Assembly (NCBI GenBank): GCA_937896835.1
Contig: CALBOJ010000064.1
Span: 1-30,297 of the forward strand
From: an uncultured Collinsella sp.
GTDB taxonomy: Bacteria > Actinomycetota > Coriobacteriia > Coriobacteriales > Coriobacteriaceae
DNA: 30,297 nt
Reading direction: 5' to 3'
The translations under genes were made by a program, and so were the position numbers. The number at the start of each line of letters is the position of its first letter. Position 1 is the first letter of the stretch. The notes under the pieces were generated by a model. That model searched no databases. It was not told where the DNA came from and worked only from the letters and a program-made list of their open reading frames with translations. Positions 1 through 8,317 of the stretch are shown in pieces.

Positions 1-298
1 CCGCAGATACAAGGCGACAGTCCGCCGCCCTTATCACATGCCTTCAAATATGCGATCCAGAAACACAAAACAGCAGATAGAATGCTCTTTTTCAAAAAGT
101 ACACGTCCCGAAACTTACCAAGACTTCATATCCAGTTACCGTTCACGGTCGCCGATTACCGCCCACCGATTCAAACAAGAAATATGTTGCCAAAAGCAGG
201 TCATCTACCTGCATGGTTAGATTTTGGTCAGCTTTTGGTCAGTTGAGCGGCAAGTTGCGGCTGATACGTTTTTGCTACCCAAAAGGAGGCGGTAGCTC
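1..298. other. non-coding leader upstream of the first gene
   Basis: No convincing gene is seen here; a 60-codon open frame at 38-220 has no ribosome binding site and no recognisable protein. Visible small structures are a short hairpin (GCAGGT/ACCTGC near 196-212) and a near-tandem repeat of TTTTGGTCAG at about 223-242, just upstream of the first gene. These could be regulatory for that gene, but this is inference. Confidence 0.4.
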
Positions 299-1297
299 AT
301 GACCCATTGCAATGACCAGCTCATCGACCAACTGCTCACTCAAGCCGAACAAGAGGGGCGCTGCCTGATTCCCCCGAGCACGGCGATCCGAAAAGCGCTC
401 CTTCGGCGCATCGGCAGCGCGGTCGTCTCGCCCATGCCGGGACTGTTCGCGCGAAAAACGCGCTGGGATGAACTCAACCGAGCGCAACGCCATTGCGAGA
501 TTATCCGCGCCCTTGCGATCATCCATCCCGATTGGACGTTCTGCTCGTTTTCGGCCGCCTGTCTGCTGGGGCTCGAGGTCTCGTGGCGACACCTGAACGT
601 CGTGCATGTTTGCAGCTCGACAAAGCCGTCGGCTCGTCCGGGCGCACATATTCAGCGGCACCAGATTGAGCCGGCCGGAGCAATACGCAGAGCCGGCATA
701 TCGGTAACGCCGCCAATCCAAACGGTCACAGATTGCCTGCTGCAAACTGGTTTTGCCGACGGCATGCCCATTGCCGATTCGGCGATTTTAAAGCTCGGCC
801 TTGCACGGGAACAGCTGATGGAGGCCGTTGAGCAACGAGCGACTGCCCGCAATGGTCGTGCAATTCGTACTGCTCTCACAACGCTTCGATATGCCGACGC
901 CCGCGCCGAGAGCGGCGGGGAATCGGTCGCCCGAGCCGTCATGATCGAGACGGGCTTTGCGCCCGATTGGCTTCAATACGAGCTGACGGACCCCTTCGAT
1001 TCGGCCAAGCCCATACGAACGGACTTTGCCTGGGAGCGCCAGGCGCGGGAACTCACGCTGGGCGAGCTCGACGGGCTCATCAAATATACCGACCAGACCA
1101 TGCTGGCCGGACGCACCACCGCCGAGGCGCTCGTCGCCGAACGACAGCGCGAGGCGCACCTATCGCTCTACGGTCACCCTCTGCTGCGCTTTACCATGAA
1201 CGAGGTCCGCTCGGCAGGAACGCTCGCCAAAAAGCTGCAGACGGCAGGCATCCGGCAGACCGCGCTACCGACATGGCTCAACGATATTGAGCTGTAG
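299..1297 (+). CDS. AbiEi / DUF559-like protein (possible endonuclease-fold or antitoxin-like)
   Basis: The 332-residue product starts at ATG 299 with a strong AGGAGG about 9 bases upstream. The N-terminal half resembles the AbiEi-type antitoxin/regulator proteins of actinobacteria: a short helical start and a central region with FCSFSAACLLGLEV and a conserved R-x-GISVTPPIQTVTDC block around residues 130-147. The C-terminal third resembles the DUF559/Vsr-like endonuclease fold of these proteins, with ESGGESVAR near 200, RTDFAWE near 240 and GELDGLIKY near 255, where Asp, Glu and Lys could form a PD-(D/E)xK-type site. Such proteins are common as solitary genes in Actinobacteria and their role is mostly unknown. 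No partner toxin gene is adjacent: upstream is non-coding and downstream is the repeat array. The family match is by recalled motif style only, so function remains open. Confidence 0.6.
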   Translation: MTHCNDQLIDQLLTQAEQEGRCLIPPSTAIRKALLRRIGSAVVSPMPGLFARKTRWDELNRAQRHCEIIRALAIIHPDWTFCSFSAACLLGLEVSWRHLNVVHVCSSTKPSARPGAHIQRHQIEPAGAIRRAGISVTPPIQTVTDCLLQTGFADGMPIADSAILKLGLAREQLMEAVEQRATARNGRAIRTALTTLRYADARAESGGESVARAVMIETGFAPDWLQYELTDPFDSAKPIRTDFAWERQARELTLGELDGLIKYTDQTMLAGRTTAEALVAERQREAHLSLYGHPLLRFTMNEVRSAGTLAKKLQTAGIRQTALPTWLNDIEL

Positions 1298-1333
1298 GGG
1301 CTACTGAGCTTATGCTCGCCTGCCTACCAAACC

Positions 1334-1778
1334 GGGACACACTTTCCGGTTGGCAGCACCCGCGGAAACCATGTCCCAGATTGAGTGCTCAAAATGGGAT
1401 GCGCTTTCCAGATGGCATGCCCAGCGGAAACCGTTTCCCGGAATCAAGGCCTAGAACGGGACACGCTTTCCGGTTGAACGCCCAGCGGAAATTACATCCC
1501 GGAATAGACGCTCAAACTGGGCCGCAGTTTCCAAGTGAACGACAGCCGGAAAGCGCATCCCGGAATAGGCGCTCGGAATGGGATGCGCTTTCCCGACGAA
1601 GCTCCTTGCGGAAAGCGTGTCCCAGAATGAAGACTCGGAATGGGATGCAATTTCCGCCTGAAGGCGATTCGGAAAGCGCATCCCATTCTGAGCATCGATT
1701 CCGGGTCGCAGTTTCCGCCTGAGAGCCGATCCAGAAACTGCATCCCATTCTGAGCGCCAATTCCGGGTCGCAGTTTCC
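1334..1778. repeat. phased array of 15 alternating inverted 14-bp half-sites, 61-62 bp unit
   Basis: Fifteen 14-bp half-sites of the form GGG-N6-TTTCC alternate strictly in orientation. Forward copies begin at 1334, 1396, 1458, 1519, 1580, 1642, 1703 and 1765; reverse copies begin at 1364, 1426, 1487, 1548, 1610, 1671 and 1733. One reverse copy (1733) starts with A instead of G. The step from reverse to forward is 32 bp in all seven cases, and the step from forward to reverse is 29 or 30 bp. Each forward/reverse pair can fold as a 14-bp imperfect hairpin with a 15-16 nt loop, separated by 18-bp spacers that are themselves similar to each other. The last two spacers are inverted relative to the first five. 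The array fills the gap between two convergent genes. Both strands are open in several frames, but this follows from GC content and the repeat, not from coding. Confidence 0.85.
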
Positions 1779-1787
1779 GCTCCAAAC

Positions 1788-1823
1788 AAAAGGCCCCGGC
1801 TCGCGATGGAACTGGGGCCAAAG
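1788..1823 (-). terminator. rho-independent-type terminator of the xanthine operon
   Basis: AAAAGGCCCC (1788-1797) pairs with GGGGCC (1814-1819). Read on the minus strand, the stem is followed by TTTTGTTT, which fits termination of transcripts leaving the xdh gene. Confidence 0.65.
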
Positions 1824-1846
1824 GCGCAGCATATACAGTTGATGTT

Positions 1847-1884
1847 GAGCGCGAACAGCCCGTCAGCAATGGCCGTTCGCGCTC
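1847..1884 (-). other. hairpin directly after the xdh stop codon
   Basis: GAGCGCGAAC (1847-1856) pairs perfectly with GTTCGCGCTC (1875-1884), 4 bases beyond the xdh stop on the minus strand. There is no T-run, so it is more likely a 3'-end stabilising stem upstream of the terminator at 1788-1823 than a terminator itself. Confidence 0.5.
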
Positions 1885-1888
1885 CACC

Positions 1889-4666
1889 CTACCCGCGGTG
1901 ACGGGCGCGGCTGTACGGCGTATCCACCATGGGCAGATCCGGACGCAGCTTGCCGTCAAACGCGCGGTAGGCATTCTGCACGGCGGGCGCCGTGGGGATC
2001 GTTGCAATCTCGCCGATGCCCTTGCCACCATATGCCACGGGCAGCAGCTCGTCCTTCTCCACGTAGATGGCGTGGATATCCGGAATCTCGGGCGCACGGA
2101 ACAGCCCGAGCGTGCCGTACCTTGCCTGGGGTACGCAGTCCTTGAGCGGCCAATCCTCGGTAAGCGCATAGCCCATACCCATGAGCACGCCGCCTTCGAT
2201 CTGACCCTGGATGGAGATGGGATTGACAACCTTGCCGGAATCGTGCGCGGCATAGACCTCGCTCACGCGGCCGTCATCATCCAAAATGACCACATGCGTG
2301 GCAAAGCCGTAGCAGATGTGGCTCTTGGGGTTGGGAACGTCGGCGCCCAGCTTGTCGGTCGGCTCCAGGTACACGTAGCCAAACTCGCATCCCTCGAGCG
2401 CCTTGATGGCGGCCGTGGGATCCTGAGGATGCATGCCCTGGCCGGCGACGAGTTCCTGCGTGCGCAGCTGATAGGCGCGACCGTCGTCGTACTCGATCTT
2501 GACGCCGTCGCCATGCGCACTCACGGGAGCATCGGGCGCAGGCTTGCCGGCCTCGATGCCAACCATGGCATCGCGCAGCAGGAAGGCGGCACCGCGCACG
2601 GCCTCGCCGGTCACGACCGTCTGGCGCGAGCCAGACGTGGTGCCGGAGTCGGGAGCGTTCTCGGTGGAGCACTCACCGTTAGCGATGCAGCTCAGCGGCA
2701 GACCGCATGCCTCGGCAACATCCTGCAAAAAGACGGTGTTGCAGCCCTGGCCGATGTCGGACGTGGCGGCATAGACCACAGCCACGCCGTTCTCGACGCG
2801 AATCTTGCAGCGGCCGGCATCGGGCAGGCCCACGCCCACGCCGGCGTTCTTCATGGCACAGGCAATACCGGCGTGTCCGGGATGCGCGTAGTAGGCATCC
2901 TTGACCTCGAGCAGCGTCTCCTTAAGCGCCGTGGAGCAATCGGCAATCTGGCCGTTGGGCAAAACCTCGCCCGGCTCGATGGCGTTACGGTAGCGGATCT
3001 CCCACGGATCCAGGCCGACCTTCTCGGCCAGCAAGTCGATCAGGCTCTCGAGCGCAAACTCGGACTGGCAAACGCCAAAGCCGCGGTACGCGCCGGCGGG
3101 CGGGTTGTTGGTGTAGTAGCCAAAGCCGCGAATGTCGGTGTTCTGGTACTTGTAGGGGCCGACGGCATGCGTACAGGCGCGCTCGAGCACCGGGCCGCAC
3201 AGCGACGCGTAGGCGCCGGTGTCAAAGTTGATCTCGCAGTCCAGGCCGGTAAAGTTGCCCTCGGCGTCGCAGCCCAGCGTAAAGGTGCCGTCCATGGCAT
3301 GACGCTTGGGATGGAACGCAAGCGACTCAGCGCGCGTGAGTTTGCACTTCACAGGACGCTGGAACTTATATGCGGCGAGCGCGGCCAGGTGCTGGATGGA
3401 CACGTCCTCCTTGCCGCCAAAGCCGCCGCCCACGAGCATGGTCTCGACGACCACGCGCTCGGGCTCGCTATCCCAGCCAAACATGTGGGCACACTCTTTG
3501 CGCGTGTCGTAGGCACCCTGGTCGGTCGACTGCACCTTGACGCCGTTCTTGTACGGGAAGGCGACGGCGCACTCGGGCTCCAAGAAGGCATGCTCGGTAA
3601 AGGGCGTGGTAAAGCGCTGCGTCACGGTAAACGCGCTCTCTGCCAGCGCCTTGGCGGCGTCGCCGCGCGTCACGTGACGGCTCTGGCACACGTTGTCCTT
3701 GAGCTCCACCGTGTTGCCAAAGGCAAAGAAGCTGTCGTGCAGGCGCGGGGCGTCGGCAGCCCTGGCCTCGACAATGTTACGCACGGGCTCCAGCGGCTCG
3801 TAATCGATCTTTACGAGCTTCTTGGCCTTCTCGAGCGTCGCCTCATCCTCGGCAACCACCAGCACGATGGCATCGCCCACGCAGCGGGTGATATCGCCCT
3901 GGGCGATCATGACGTCCCAGTCCTGGATAAGGTGGCCGACCTGGTTGACCGGCACGTCTTCGGCGCGCAGGATGCCCACCACGCCGGGCAGGGCCTCGGC
4001 CTTGGAGGTGTCGATGGAGAGCACGCGGGCGCGCGGATATTTGGAGCGCACGGCGCTGGCGTAGGCCAGACCCGGCTGATCGAGCTCGTCGATGTCATCG
4101 GGATACTTGCCCTCGCCGAGCACCTTCTTGCGCACGTCGATACGGAAGGCGCGCTTGCCCACGCCGTAGTCGTCGCCGCGCTCCAAGTCCTCGTCGATCT
4201 GCTTTTCGCCGCGGAGCACCGCAGCGGCCAGCGAAATGCCCTCGATAATCTTTTTGTAGCCGGTGCAGCGGCAGACGTTGCCGCGGATGGCGTACTTGAT
4301 CTGCTCCTCGGTGGGCTCGGGGTCCTCGGCGATGAGCGCCGCACCCGCCATGACCATGCCGGGGATGCAAAAACCGCACTGCACGGCGCCCACGGCGCCA
4401 AAGGCGTACACAAAGGCCTCGCGCACGTCCTCGGGCAGGCCCTCGACAGTCACGATGTTGCGACCGGCGGCAAGGGCGGTGGTCAGCACGCACGCCTTGA
4501 CGGCCGCACCGTCCACGTGAATGGTGCAGGTGCCGCAAGCACCCTCGGAGCAGCCGTCCTTGGCGGAATGGATGTGCAGGTCGTCGCGCAGGTAGCGCAG
4601 CAGCGGCTTGTTCTGAGTCGTCGTGTGCTCGACACCGTTAACGGTAAAAGTGAATTCCTGTGCCAT
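1889..4666 (-). CDS. xdhD: XdhD-type molybdenum hydroxylase (xanthine dehydrogenase-like, 2Fe-2S plus Moco subunit)
   Basis: This 925-residue protein joins a [2Fe-2S] module to a molybdopterin-binding module, as in the 'selenium-dependent xanthine dehydrogenase' family and E. coli XdhD (about 956 residues). Visible ligands are Cys39, 44, 47 and 59 (plant-type ferredoxin cluster) and Cys97, 100, 132 and 134 (QCGFC and CRCTG, second cluster). The Moco part shows VGGGFGGKE near residue 415, AYRGFG, and GGKGIGE with the expected catalytic Glu at about 886. There is no FAD domain between the two modules, so an external electron acceptor is required. Likely role: cytoplasmic hydroxylation of hypoxanthine, xanthine or another N-heterocycle. 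It is last in the operon, 12 bp after the polyferredoxin gene; an AAGGGA ribosome site overlaps the end of that gene. Substrate cannot be read from the sequence, and the selenium-maturation genes often seen nearby are absent. Confidence 0.85.
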   Translation of the reverse strand: MAQEFTFTVNGVEHTTTQNKPLLRYLRDDLHIHSAKDGCSEGACGTCTIHVDGAAVKACVLTTALAAGRNIVTVEGLPEDVREAFVYAFGAVGAVQCGFCIPGMVMAGAALIAEDPEPTEEQIKYAIRGNVCRCTGYKKIIEGISLAAAVLRGEKQIDEDLERGDDYGVGKRAFRIDVRKKVLGEGKYPDDIDELDQPGLAYASAVRSKYPRARVLSIDTSKAEALPGVVGILRAEDVPVNQVGHLIQDWDVMIAQGDITRCVGDAIVLVVAEDEATLEKAKKLVKIDYEPLEPVRNIVEARAADAPRLHDSFFAFGNTVELKDNVCQSRHVTRGDAAKALAESAFTVTQRFTTPFTEHAFLEPECAVAFPYKNGVKVQSTDQGAYDTRKECAHMFGWDSEPERVVVETMLVGGGFGGKEDVSIQHLAALAAYKFQRPVKCKLTRAESLAFHPKRHAMDGTFTLGCDAEGNFTGLDCEINFDTGAYASLCGPVLERACTHAVGPYKYQNTDIRGFGYYTNNPPAGAYRGFGVCQSEFALESLIDLLAEKVGLDPWEIRYRNAIEPGEVLPNGQIADCSTALKETLLEVKDAYYAHPGHAGIACAMKNAGVGVGLPDAGRCKIRVENGVAVVYAATSDIGQGCNTVFLQDVAEACGLPLSCIANGECSTENAPDSGTTSGSRQTVVTGEAVRGAAFLLRDAMVGIEAGKPAPDAPVSAHGDGVKIEYDDGRAYQLRTQELVAGQGMHPQDPTAAIKALEGCEFGYVYLEPTDKLGADVPNPKSHICYGFATHVVILDDDGRVSEVYAAHDSGKVVNPISIQGQIEGGVLMGMGYALTEDWPLKDCVPQARYGTLGLFRAPEIPDIHAIYVEKDELLPVAYGGKGIGEIATIPTAPAVQNAYRAFDGKLRPDLPMVDTPYSRARHRG

Positions 4667-4678
4667 GGTGATTCCCTT

Positions 4679-5158
4679 CTACACGCCGGCGGCGATGCCG
4701 GTGCGGTCGTGAATGGCGCCATGCGGGCAGACGACGGCGCACATGCCGCACGACAGGCAGTCCGCGCCGTCGATATGGGCGCAGTTGTCCTCGATGCGGA
4801 TAGCGCCTGCAGGGCACTTTTTGGCGCACATGCCGCAACCGATGCAGCTCGTGTCGCAGATCTTGCGGGCAATGGCGCCCTTATCGGTGTTGTTGCAGCG
4901 CACCAGGATGTTCTGGTAGCCGGGAACGAAGGCAATCACGCGCTGCGGGCACGCCATGCCGCACAGGCCACAGCCCGTGCACTTTGAGCGATCCACGCGG
5001 GCGATGCCATCGACCAGCGCAATGGCGCCGTGGGGGCAGGCCGTGACGCAGGCGCCACAGCCAATGCAGCCTTCGCTGCAGCGGGCATCGCCGCCTGCGG
5101 AGGCGCAACCGCTTCCGCAGGCAACGTAGGCCACGTTATGTTGAATGGATTTGGCCAT
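4679..5158 (-). CDS. polyferredoxin with four [4Fe-4S] motifs
   Basis: The 159-residue protein is almost entirely made of four CxxCxxCxxxC clusters: CIGCGACVTACP, CTGCGLCGMACP, CIGCGMCAKKCP and CLSCGMCAVVCP, each followed by a G/A-x-I turn as in bacterial ferredoxins. The spacing and the CSEGC lead-in resemble the ferredoxin half of RnfB. No signal peptide or membrane segment is visible, so it is probably a soluble cytoplasmic electron carrier. It lies 11 bp after ygfK and 12 bp before xdhD, so it is probably the wire between the molybdenum hydroxylase and the YgfK flavoprotein, filling the place of the missing FAD subunit (inference). The ribosome site is weak (GGCGAG-like), which suggests coupling to translation of ygfK. 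Confidence 0.85.
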   Translation of the reverse strand: MAKSIQHNVAYVACGSGCASAGGDARCSEGCIGCGACVTACPHGAIALVDGIARVDRSKCTGCGLCGMACPQRVIAFVPGYQNILVRCNNTDKGAIARKICDTSCIGCGMCAKKCPAGAIRIEDNCAHIDGADCLSCGMCAVVCPHGAIHDRTGIAAGV

Positions 5159-5169
5159 AAGAGACTCGC

Positions 5170-8169
5170 CTATTTCTTAAGAAGGTACGGATAGCTGTCG
5201 CGCACGGCCTTGATGGTCAGGCGAACGGCCTCGGGCAGACCGGTGTTGACGGCATCGACCGAGACGGTACGGACCGTGCCGGCAACACGGACCTTAAAGT
5301 GATCCTCGTCCACGGCCAGGAAGCCCTCGTTCTCGGAGTTCTCCATGTCCTGCTCGCTCCAGAACAGGGTGAGCTTGTCCTTGTAGGGACGACCCTCCTG
5401 GTAGGGGCAGAACACGGCGCAGTTGCCGCACTCGTTGCACATGCCATCGACATGTACCACCTGATGCTTGGCCAGGCCCGGCACCTTAATGGCAACGTTG
5501 GCGCGGTTGGGGCACACGTCGCAGCAAACCTCGCACACCGAACCGCAGCCCAGGCAGCGGGTCTTGGTGCAGTTGCGCTTGTCGCGGCACAGCGACCCCT
5601 TGCGCTCGTAGCAGGTGTCCTCGCGGCCGGCCTGCTCGTTGCAGTCGGCGTACTTGTTAAAGTCCACGCCGGCGATGGCACGGGCGACCTCGGCGGCGTC
5701 GGCAATAGCCTCGACCACGGTGGCAGGACCGCGGCGGCAGTCGCCCGCAGCCCAGACGCCCTCGACGCCGGTGGAGGTGGCGGCAAGGCGGCCGCGACGG
5801 TCGTGCTCGACGCCCGCGGCATCGTACAGGCTGGCATCGATGCCCTCGCCCACGGCGCAGATCACCGTGGTGGCGGAAAGCTCGACGGTCTCGCCCGTGG
5901 CGACGGGGCTGCGACGGCCGCTTGCATCCGGCTCGCCAAGCTCCATAACATCGCAGGTCAGCACGGCACCGTTGAGCGCCTTGGGCGCCAGCAGCTCGCA
6001 GAACTCAACGCCGTCGGCAAGAGCAAGATCGAGCTCTTCCTCGTCGGCGGGCATCTGCTTCTTGGTGCGGCGATACACCAGGCGCACGTTCTTCACACCT
6101 GCCAGGCGTTTGGCCACGCGGGCAGCGTCCATGGCGGTGTTGCCGGCGCCAATGACCACGACGTCCTCGCCCAGCTCGAGCTTCTCGCCCTTCTTGGCGG
6201 CCTCGAGGAACTCCAACACATCGAGCTCGGCGCCCTCGCCCAGGCCCGCAGAGCCGGGCATCCAGGCACCGGTGGCCACGACCACGTCGGTAAAGCCCTG
6301 GGCCTTGAGCTCGTCAATGGACTCCACGCGGGCGTTGAGCTGAACCTTGGCGCCAAAGGCCAGGCAGAGCTCGGCATCGTGGGAGATATCGTCGCTGGCG
6401 ATACGGAACTCGGGGATTACGTGACGGACCACGCCGCCGAGCGAGTCGCGGGCCTCGAAGATGGTGACGGGCACGCCGGCGCGCGTCAGGAAGAACGCCG
6501 TCGCCAGGCCGGCCGGGCCGCCGCCGATAACGGCAACGTTGCGCTCGGCGTCGTTGGCGATGGCCTGGGCGCGCAGCTTGGGCAGCACGGTGGTCATGGC
6601 CTCGCGGGCGGCCTTGAGCTTGCTGGCGCGAATCTGGGCGCCCTCGGGCTCGTAGAAGGCACGCTCGCAGGCACGGCCGCAGGGATGCGGGCAGATGGTA
6701 CCGGTAATGAACGGCAGGGCGTTGCGCTCGATGATGATGTTAAGCGCGTCCTCGTAGCGGCCCTCGTCAACAGCCGCCAGGTAGGCGGGAATATCCTGCT
6801 GGATGGGGCAGCTCGTGCGGCACGGCGTGGTAAAGCAGTCGGAAAGCGGGCTCTTGCCGGCGACCTTGCGGTCGGGCAGCGGGCGCAGCGGCTTCTTGTA
6901 GAGCGGGTTGGTGAGCGAGTCGGCCTGGATCGCGGTCACGGCCTCGAGCGAGACACCCGCGAACGGCTTGCCGTCCAGGTCGGCAAACTCGCCGGCCATC
7001 TGGCTAAAGCGCTCGTAGCCACCGGGCTTGAGCACGTCAGTCGCCAGGGTGACGGGCCAAATGCCGGCGTCATACAGGGCACGGATGTTGTAGACCGTGG
7101 CGCCGCCGGAGTAGCTGATGCGCAGCTTGCCATCGAACTGCTCGGTAATGCGACGGGCGGCCTCGATGGTCAGCGAGAACAGCGAACGGCCCGACATGTA
7201 CATCTCGGTGGAGGGCAGCTCGTTCCTCGTCACGTCGACGGGGAAGGTGTTGGTGAGCTTGACGCCAAACTCCAGGCCGCGCTCGGCGCACAGGGCAATC
7301 AGGCGCTCGAACATGGGCACGGCGTCAGCCCACTGCAGGTCCTCGCGGAAGTGCGTGTCATCGAAGACGATGTAGTCAAAGCCCAGCTCGTTCAGGCGCT
7401 GGCGGGCAAACTCATAGCCCAGCAGCGTGGGGTTGCACTTGATGTAGGTGTTGAGGCCCTTCTCGGTGATCAGATAGGTCGCGATGCGCTCGATCTCCGC
7501 TGGCGGGCAACCGTGCAGGGTAGACTCGGTGATAGAGTTGGAGACGCGCGCCGGGATGGACTCGACAAACGCGGCGTCGACATGCTCAAACTTGTCCAGG
7601 TTGGCGAGCGCCCATGCGCGGCACTCATTCCAGACGTCAGAGCCGCTGGCGTCCTTCATACCCTCGATGTAGGCGTCGACCTTGGGGCTCTTAATACCCT
7701 CGAGGTCATAACCCACGGACATGTTGAAGACAAAGCCGTCCGGGCTGCCCAGACCGTACTCGCGAGCGATCAGGTGGCAGGCAAACCATGCCTTCACGTA
7801 CTCGGCAAAGGCCTGCGGAACCTCGAGCTCGGTCGACCATTCGCAGTTGTAGCACTCGTCCTGAGCCACGATGCAGGGCTTGTTCACACACTTGGAGAGC
7901 TCCTCGCCGTCCATAACCTGGACGGTCTTGAGCTCAAAGAAACGAGAACCGGCCACGTAGGATGCCACGATGTTCTGGGCAAGCTGCGTGTTGGGGCCGG
8001 CAGCCGGGCCAAACGGGGTCTCGATGCGCTCGTCAAAAATGGGAAGCGCGCCCTCCTGGTTGGTCGTGACCATCTTGCGCACGCCAAAGATGGCGTCCTG
8101 GGTCTTATGCTCCTCGATGATCCAGTTCATCAGCTGCGAAAACGGGATCGGCCTCATGATGTCGCTCAT
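5170..8169 (-). CDS. ygfK: YgfK-type Fe-S flavoprotein oxidoreductase (putative selenate reductase subunit)
   Basis: The 999-residue protein matches the YgfK architecture (E. coli about 1032 residues). An N-terminal dihydropyrimidine/dihydroorotate-dehydrogenase-like half is followed by a GltD-like part with CFTTPCRTSCPIQQDIPAYL and CPHPCGRACE (Fe-S), then FAD-binding VAVIGGGPAGLATAFF, NAD(P)-binding VVIGAGNTAMDAARVA, and C-terminal ferredoxin motifs (CLGCGSVCEVCCDVCP and CNECGNCAVFCP). The start is taken at ATG 8169, preceded by AGAGGAA. The in-frame upstream extension to 8292 is arginine-rich and overlaps a hairpin-rich leader, so it is rejected. The family lies in purine-catabolism clusters next to ssnA and xdhD. 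Its substrate is disputed; the old selenate-reductase name is not proof. It probably exchanges electrons with NAD(P)H and the polyferredoxin encoded immediately downstream. Confidence 0.88.
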   Translation of the reverse strand: MSDIMRPIPFSQLMNWIIEEHKTQDAIFGVRKMVTTNQEGALPIFDERIETPFGPAAGPNTQLAQNIVASYVAGSRFFELKTVQVMDGEELSKCVNKPCIVAQDECYNCEWSTELEVPQAFAEYVKAWFACHLIAREYGLGSPDGFVFNMSVGYDLEGIKSPKVDAYIEGMKDASGSDVWNECRAWALANLDKFEHVDAAFVESIPARVSNSITESTLHGCPPAEIERIATYLITEKGLNTYIKCNPTLLGYEFARQRLNELGFDYIVFDDTHFREDLQWADAVPMFERLIALCAERGLEFGVKLTNTFPVDVTRNELPSTEMYMSGRSLFSLTIEAARRITEQFDGKLRISYSGGATVYNIRALYDAGIWPVTLATDVLKPGGYERFSQMAGEFADLDGKPFAGVSLEAVTAIQADSLTNPLYKKPLRPLPDRKVAGKSPLSDCFTTPCRTSCPIQQDIPAYLAAVDEGRYEDALNIIIERNALPFITGTICPHPCGRACERAFYEPEGAQIRASKLKAAREAMTTVLPKLRAQAIANDAERNVAVIGGGPAGLATAFFLTRAGVPVTIFEARDSLGGVVRHVIPEFRIASDDISHDAELCLAFGAKVQLNARVESIDELKAQGFTDVVVATGAWMPGSAGLGEGAELDVLEFLEAAKKGEKLELGEDVVVIGAGNTAMDAARVAKRLAGVKNVRLVYRRTKKQMPADEEELDLALADGVEFCELLAPKALNGAVLTCDVMELGEPDASGRRSPVATGETVELSATTVICAVGEGIDASLYDAAGVEHDRRGRLAATSTGVEGVWAAGDCRRGPATVVEAIADAAEVARAIAGVDFNKYADCNEQAGREDTCYERKGSLCRDKRNCTKTRCLGCGSVCEVCCDVCPNRANVAIKVPGLAKHQVVHVDGMCNECGNCAVFCPYQEGRPYKDKLTLFWSEQDMENSENEGFLAVDEDHFKVRVAGTVRTVSVDAVNTGLPEAVRLTIKAVRDSYPYLLKK

Positions 8170-8317
8170 AGTGAGTTCCTCTCTGTAACGCCCGGCGAGA
8201 CCGCGCGGCGGGCGCAAATACGGTGTAGCGCTAGCACAGCGCCAGCGACCCCGCGGAGGTCGCCTATACGCGCGTCGGATGCGGCGAAACATCCGGCGCG
8301 CGTGAATCTACTTGTAA
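8170..8317 (-). other. hairpin-rich intercistronic region, ssnA to ygfK
   Basis: This 148-base gap holds at least three GC-rich stems: CGCGCGTCGGATG (8269-8281) with CATCCGGCGCGCG (8290-8302), a GCGACC..GGTCGC stem near 8246-8263, and a GCGCT..AGCGC stem near 8228-8242. No T-runs follow, so they suggest RNA processing or stabilisation, or uneven operon expression, rather than termination. Confidence 0.55.

Noticed and set aside
1312..1722. Repetitive peptides in the 1312-1830 region (both strands)
   Set aside because: The reading frames only reflect the repeat array; two units add up to about 123 bp, so stops are avoided in several frames at once. No ribosome site at the start.
1334..1778. 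CRISPR array
   Set aside because: Half-sites alternate in orientation, intervals are only 15-18 bases and similar to each other, and no cas genes are near.
1898..4987. 1029-codon open frame on plus, antisense to xdhD
   Set aside because: Lies antisense to a clearly recognised enzyme; composition is dominated by G, A, L, H and V, typical of antisense frames in high-GC genes, with no domain or ribosome site.
8170..8292. N-terminal extension of YgfK to 8292
   Set aside because: Arginine-rich and overlapping stem-loops; ATG 8169 has a good ribosome site and gives the family N-terminus.
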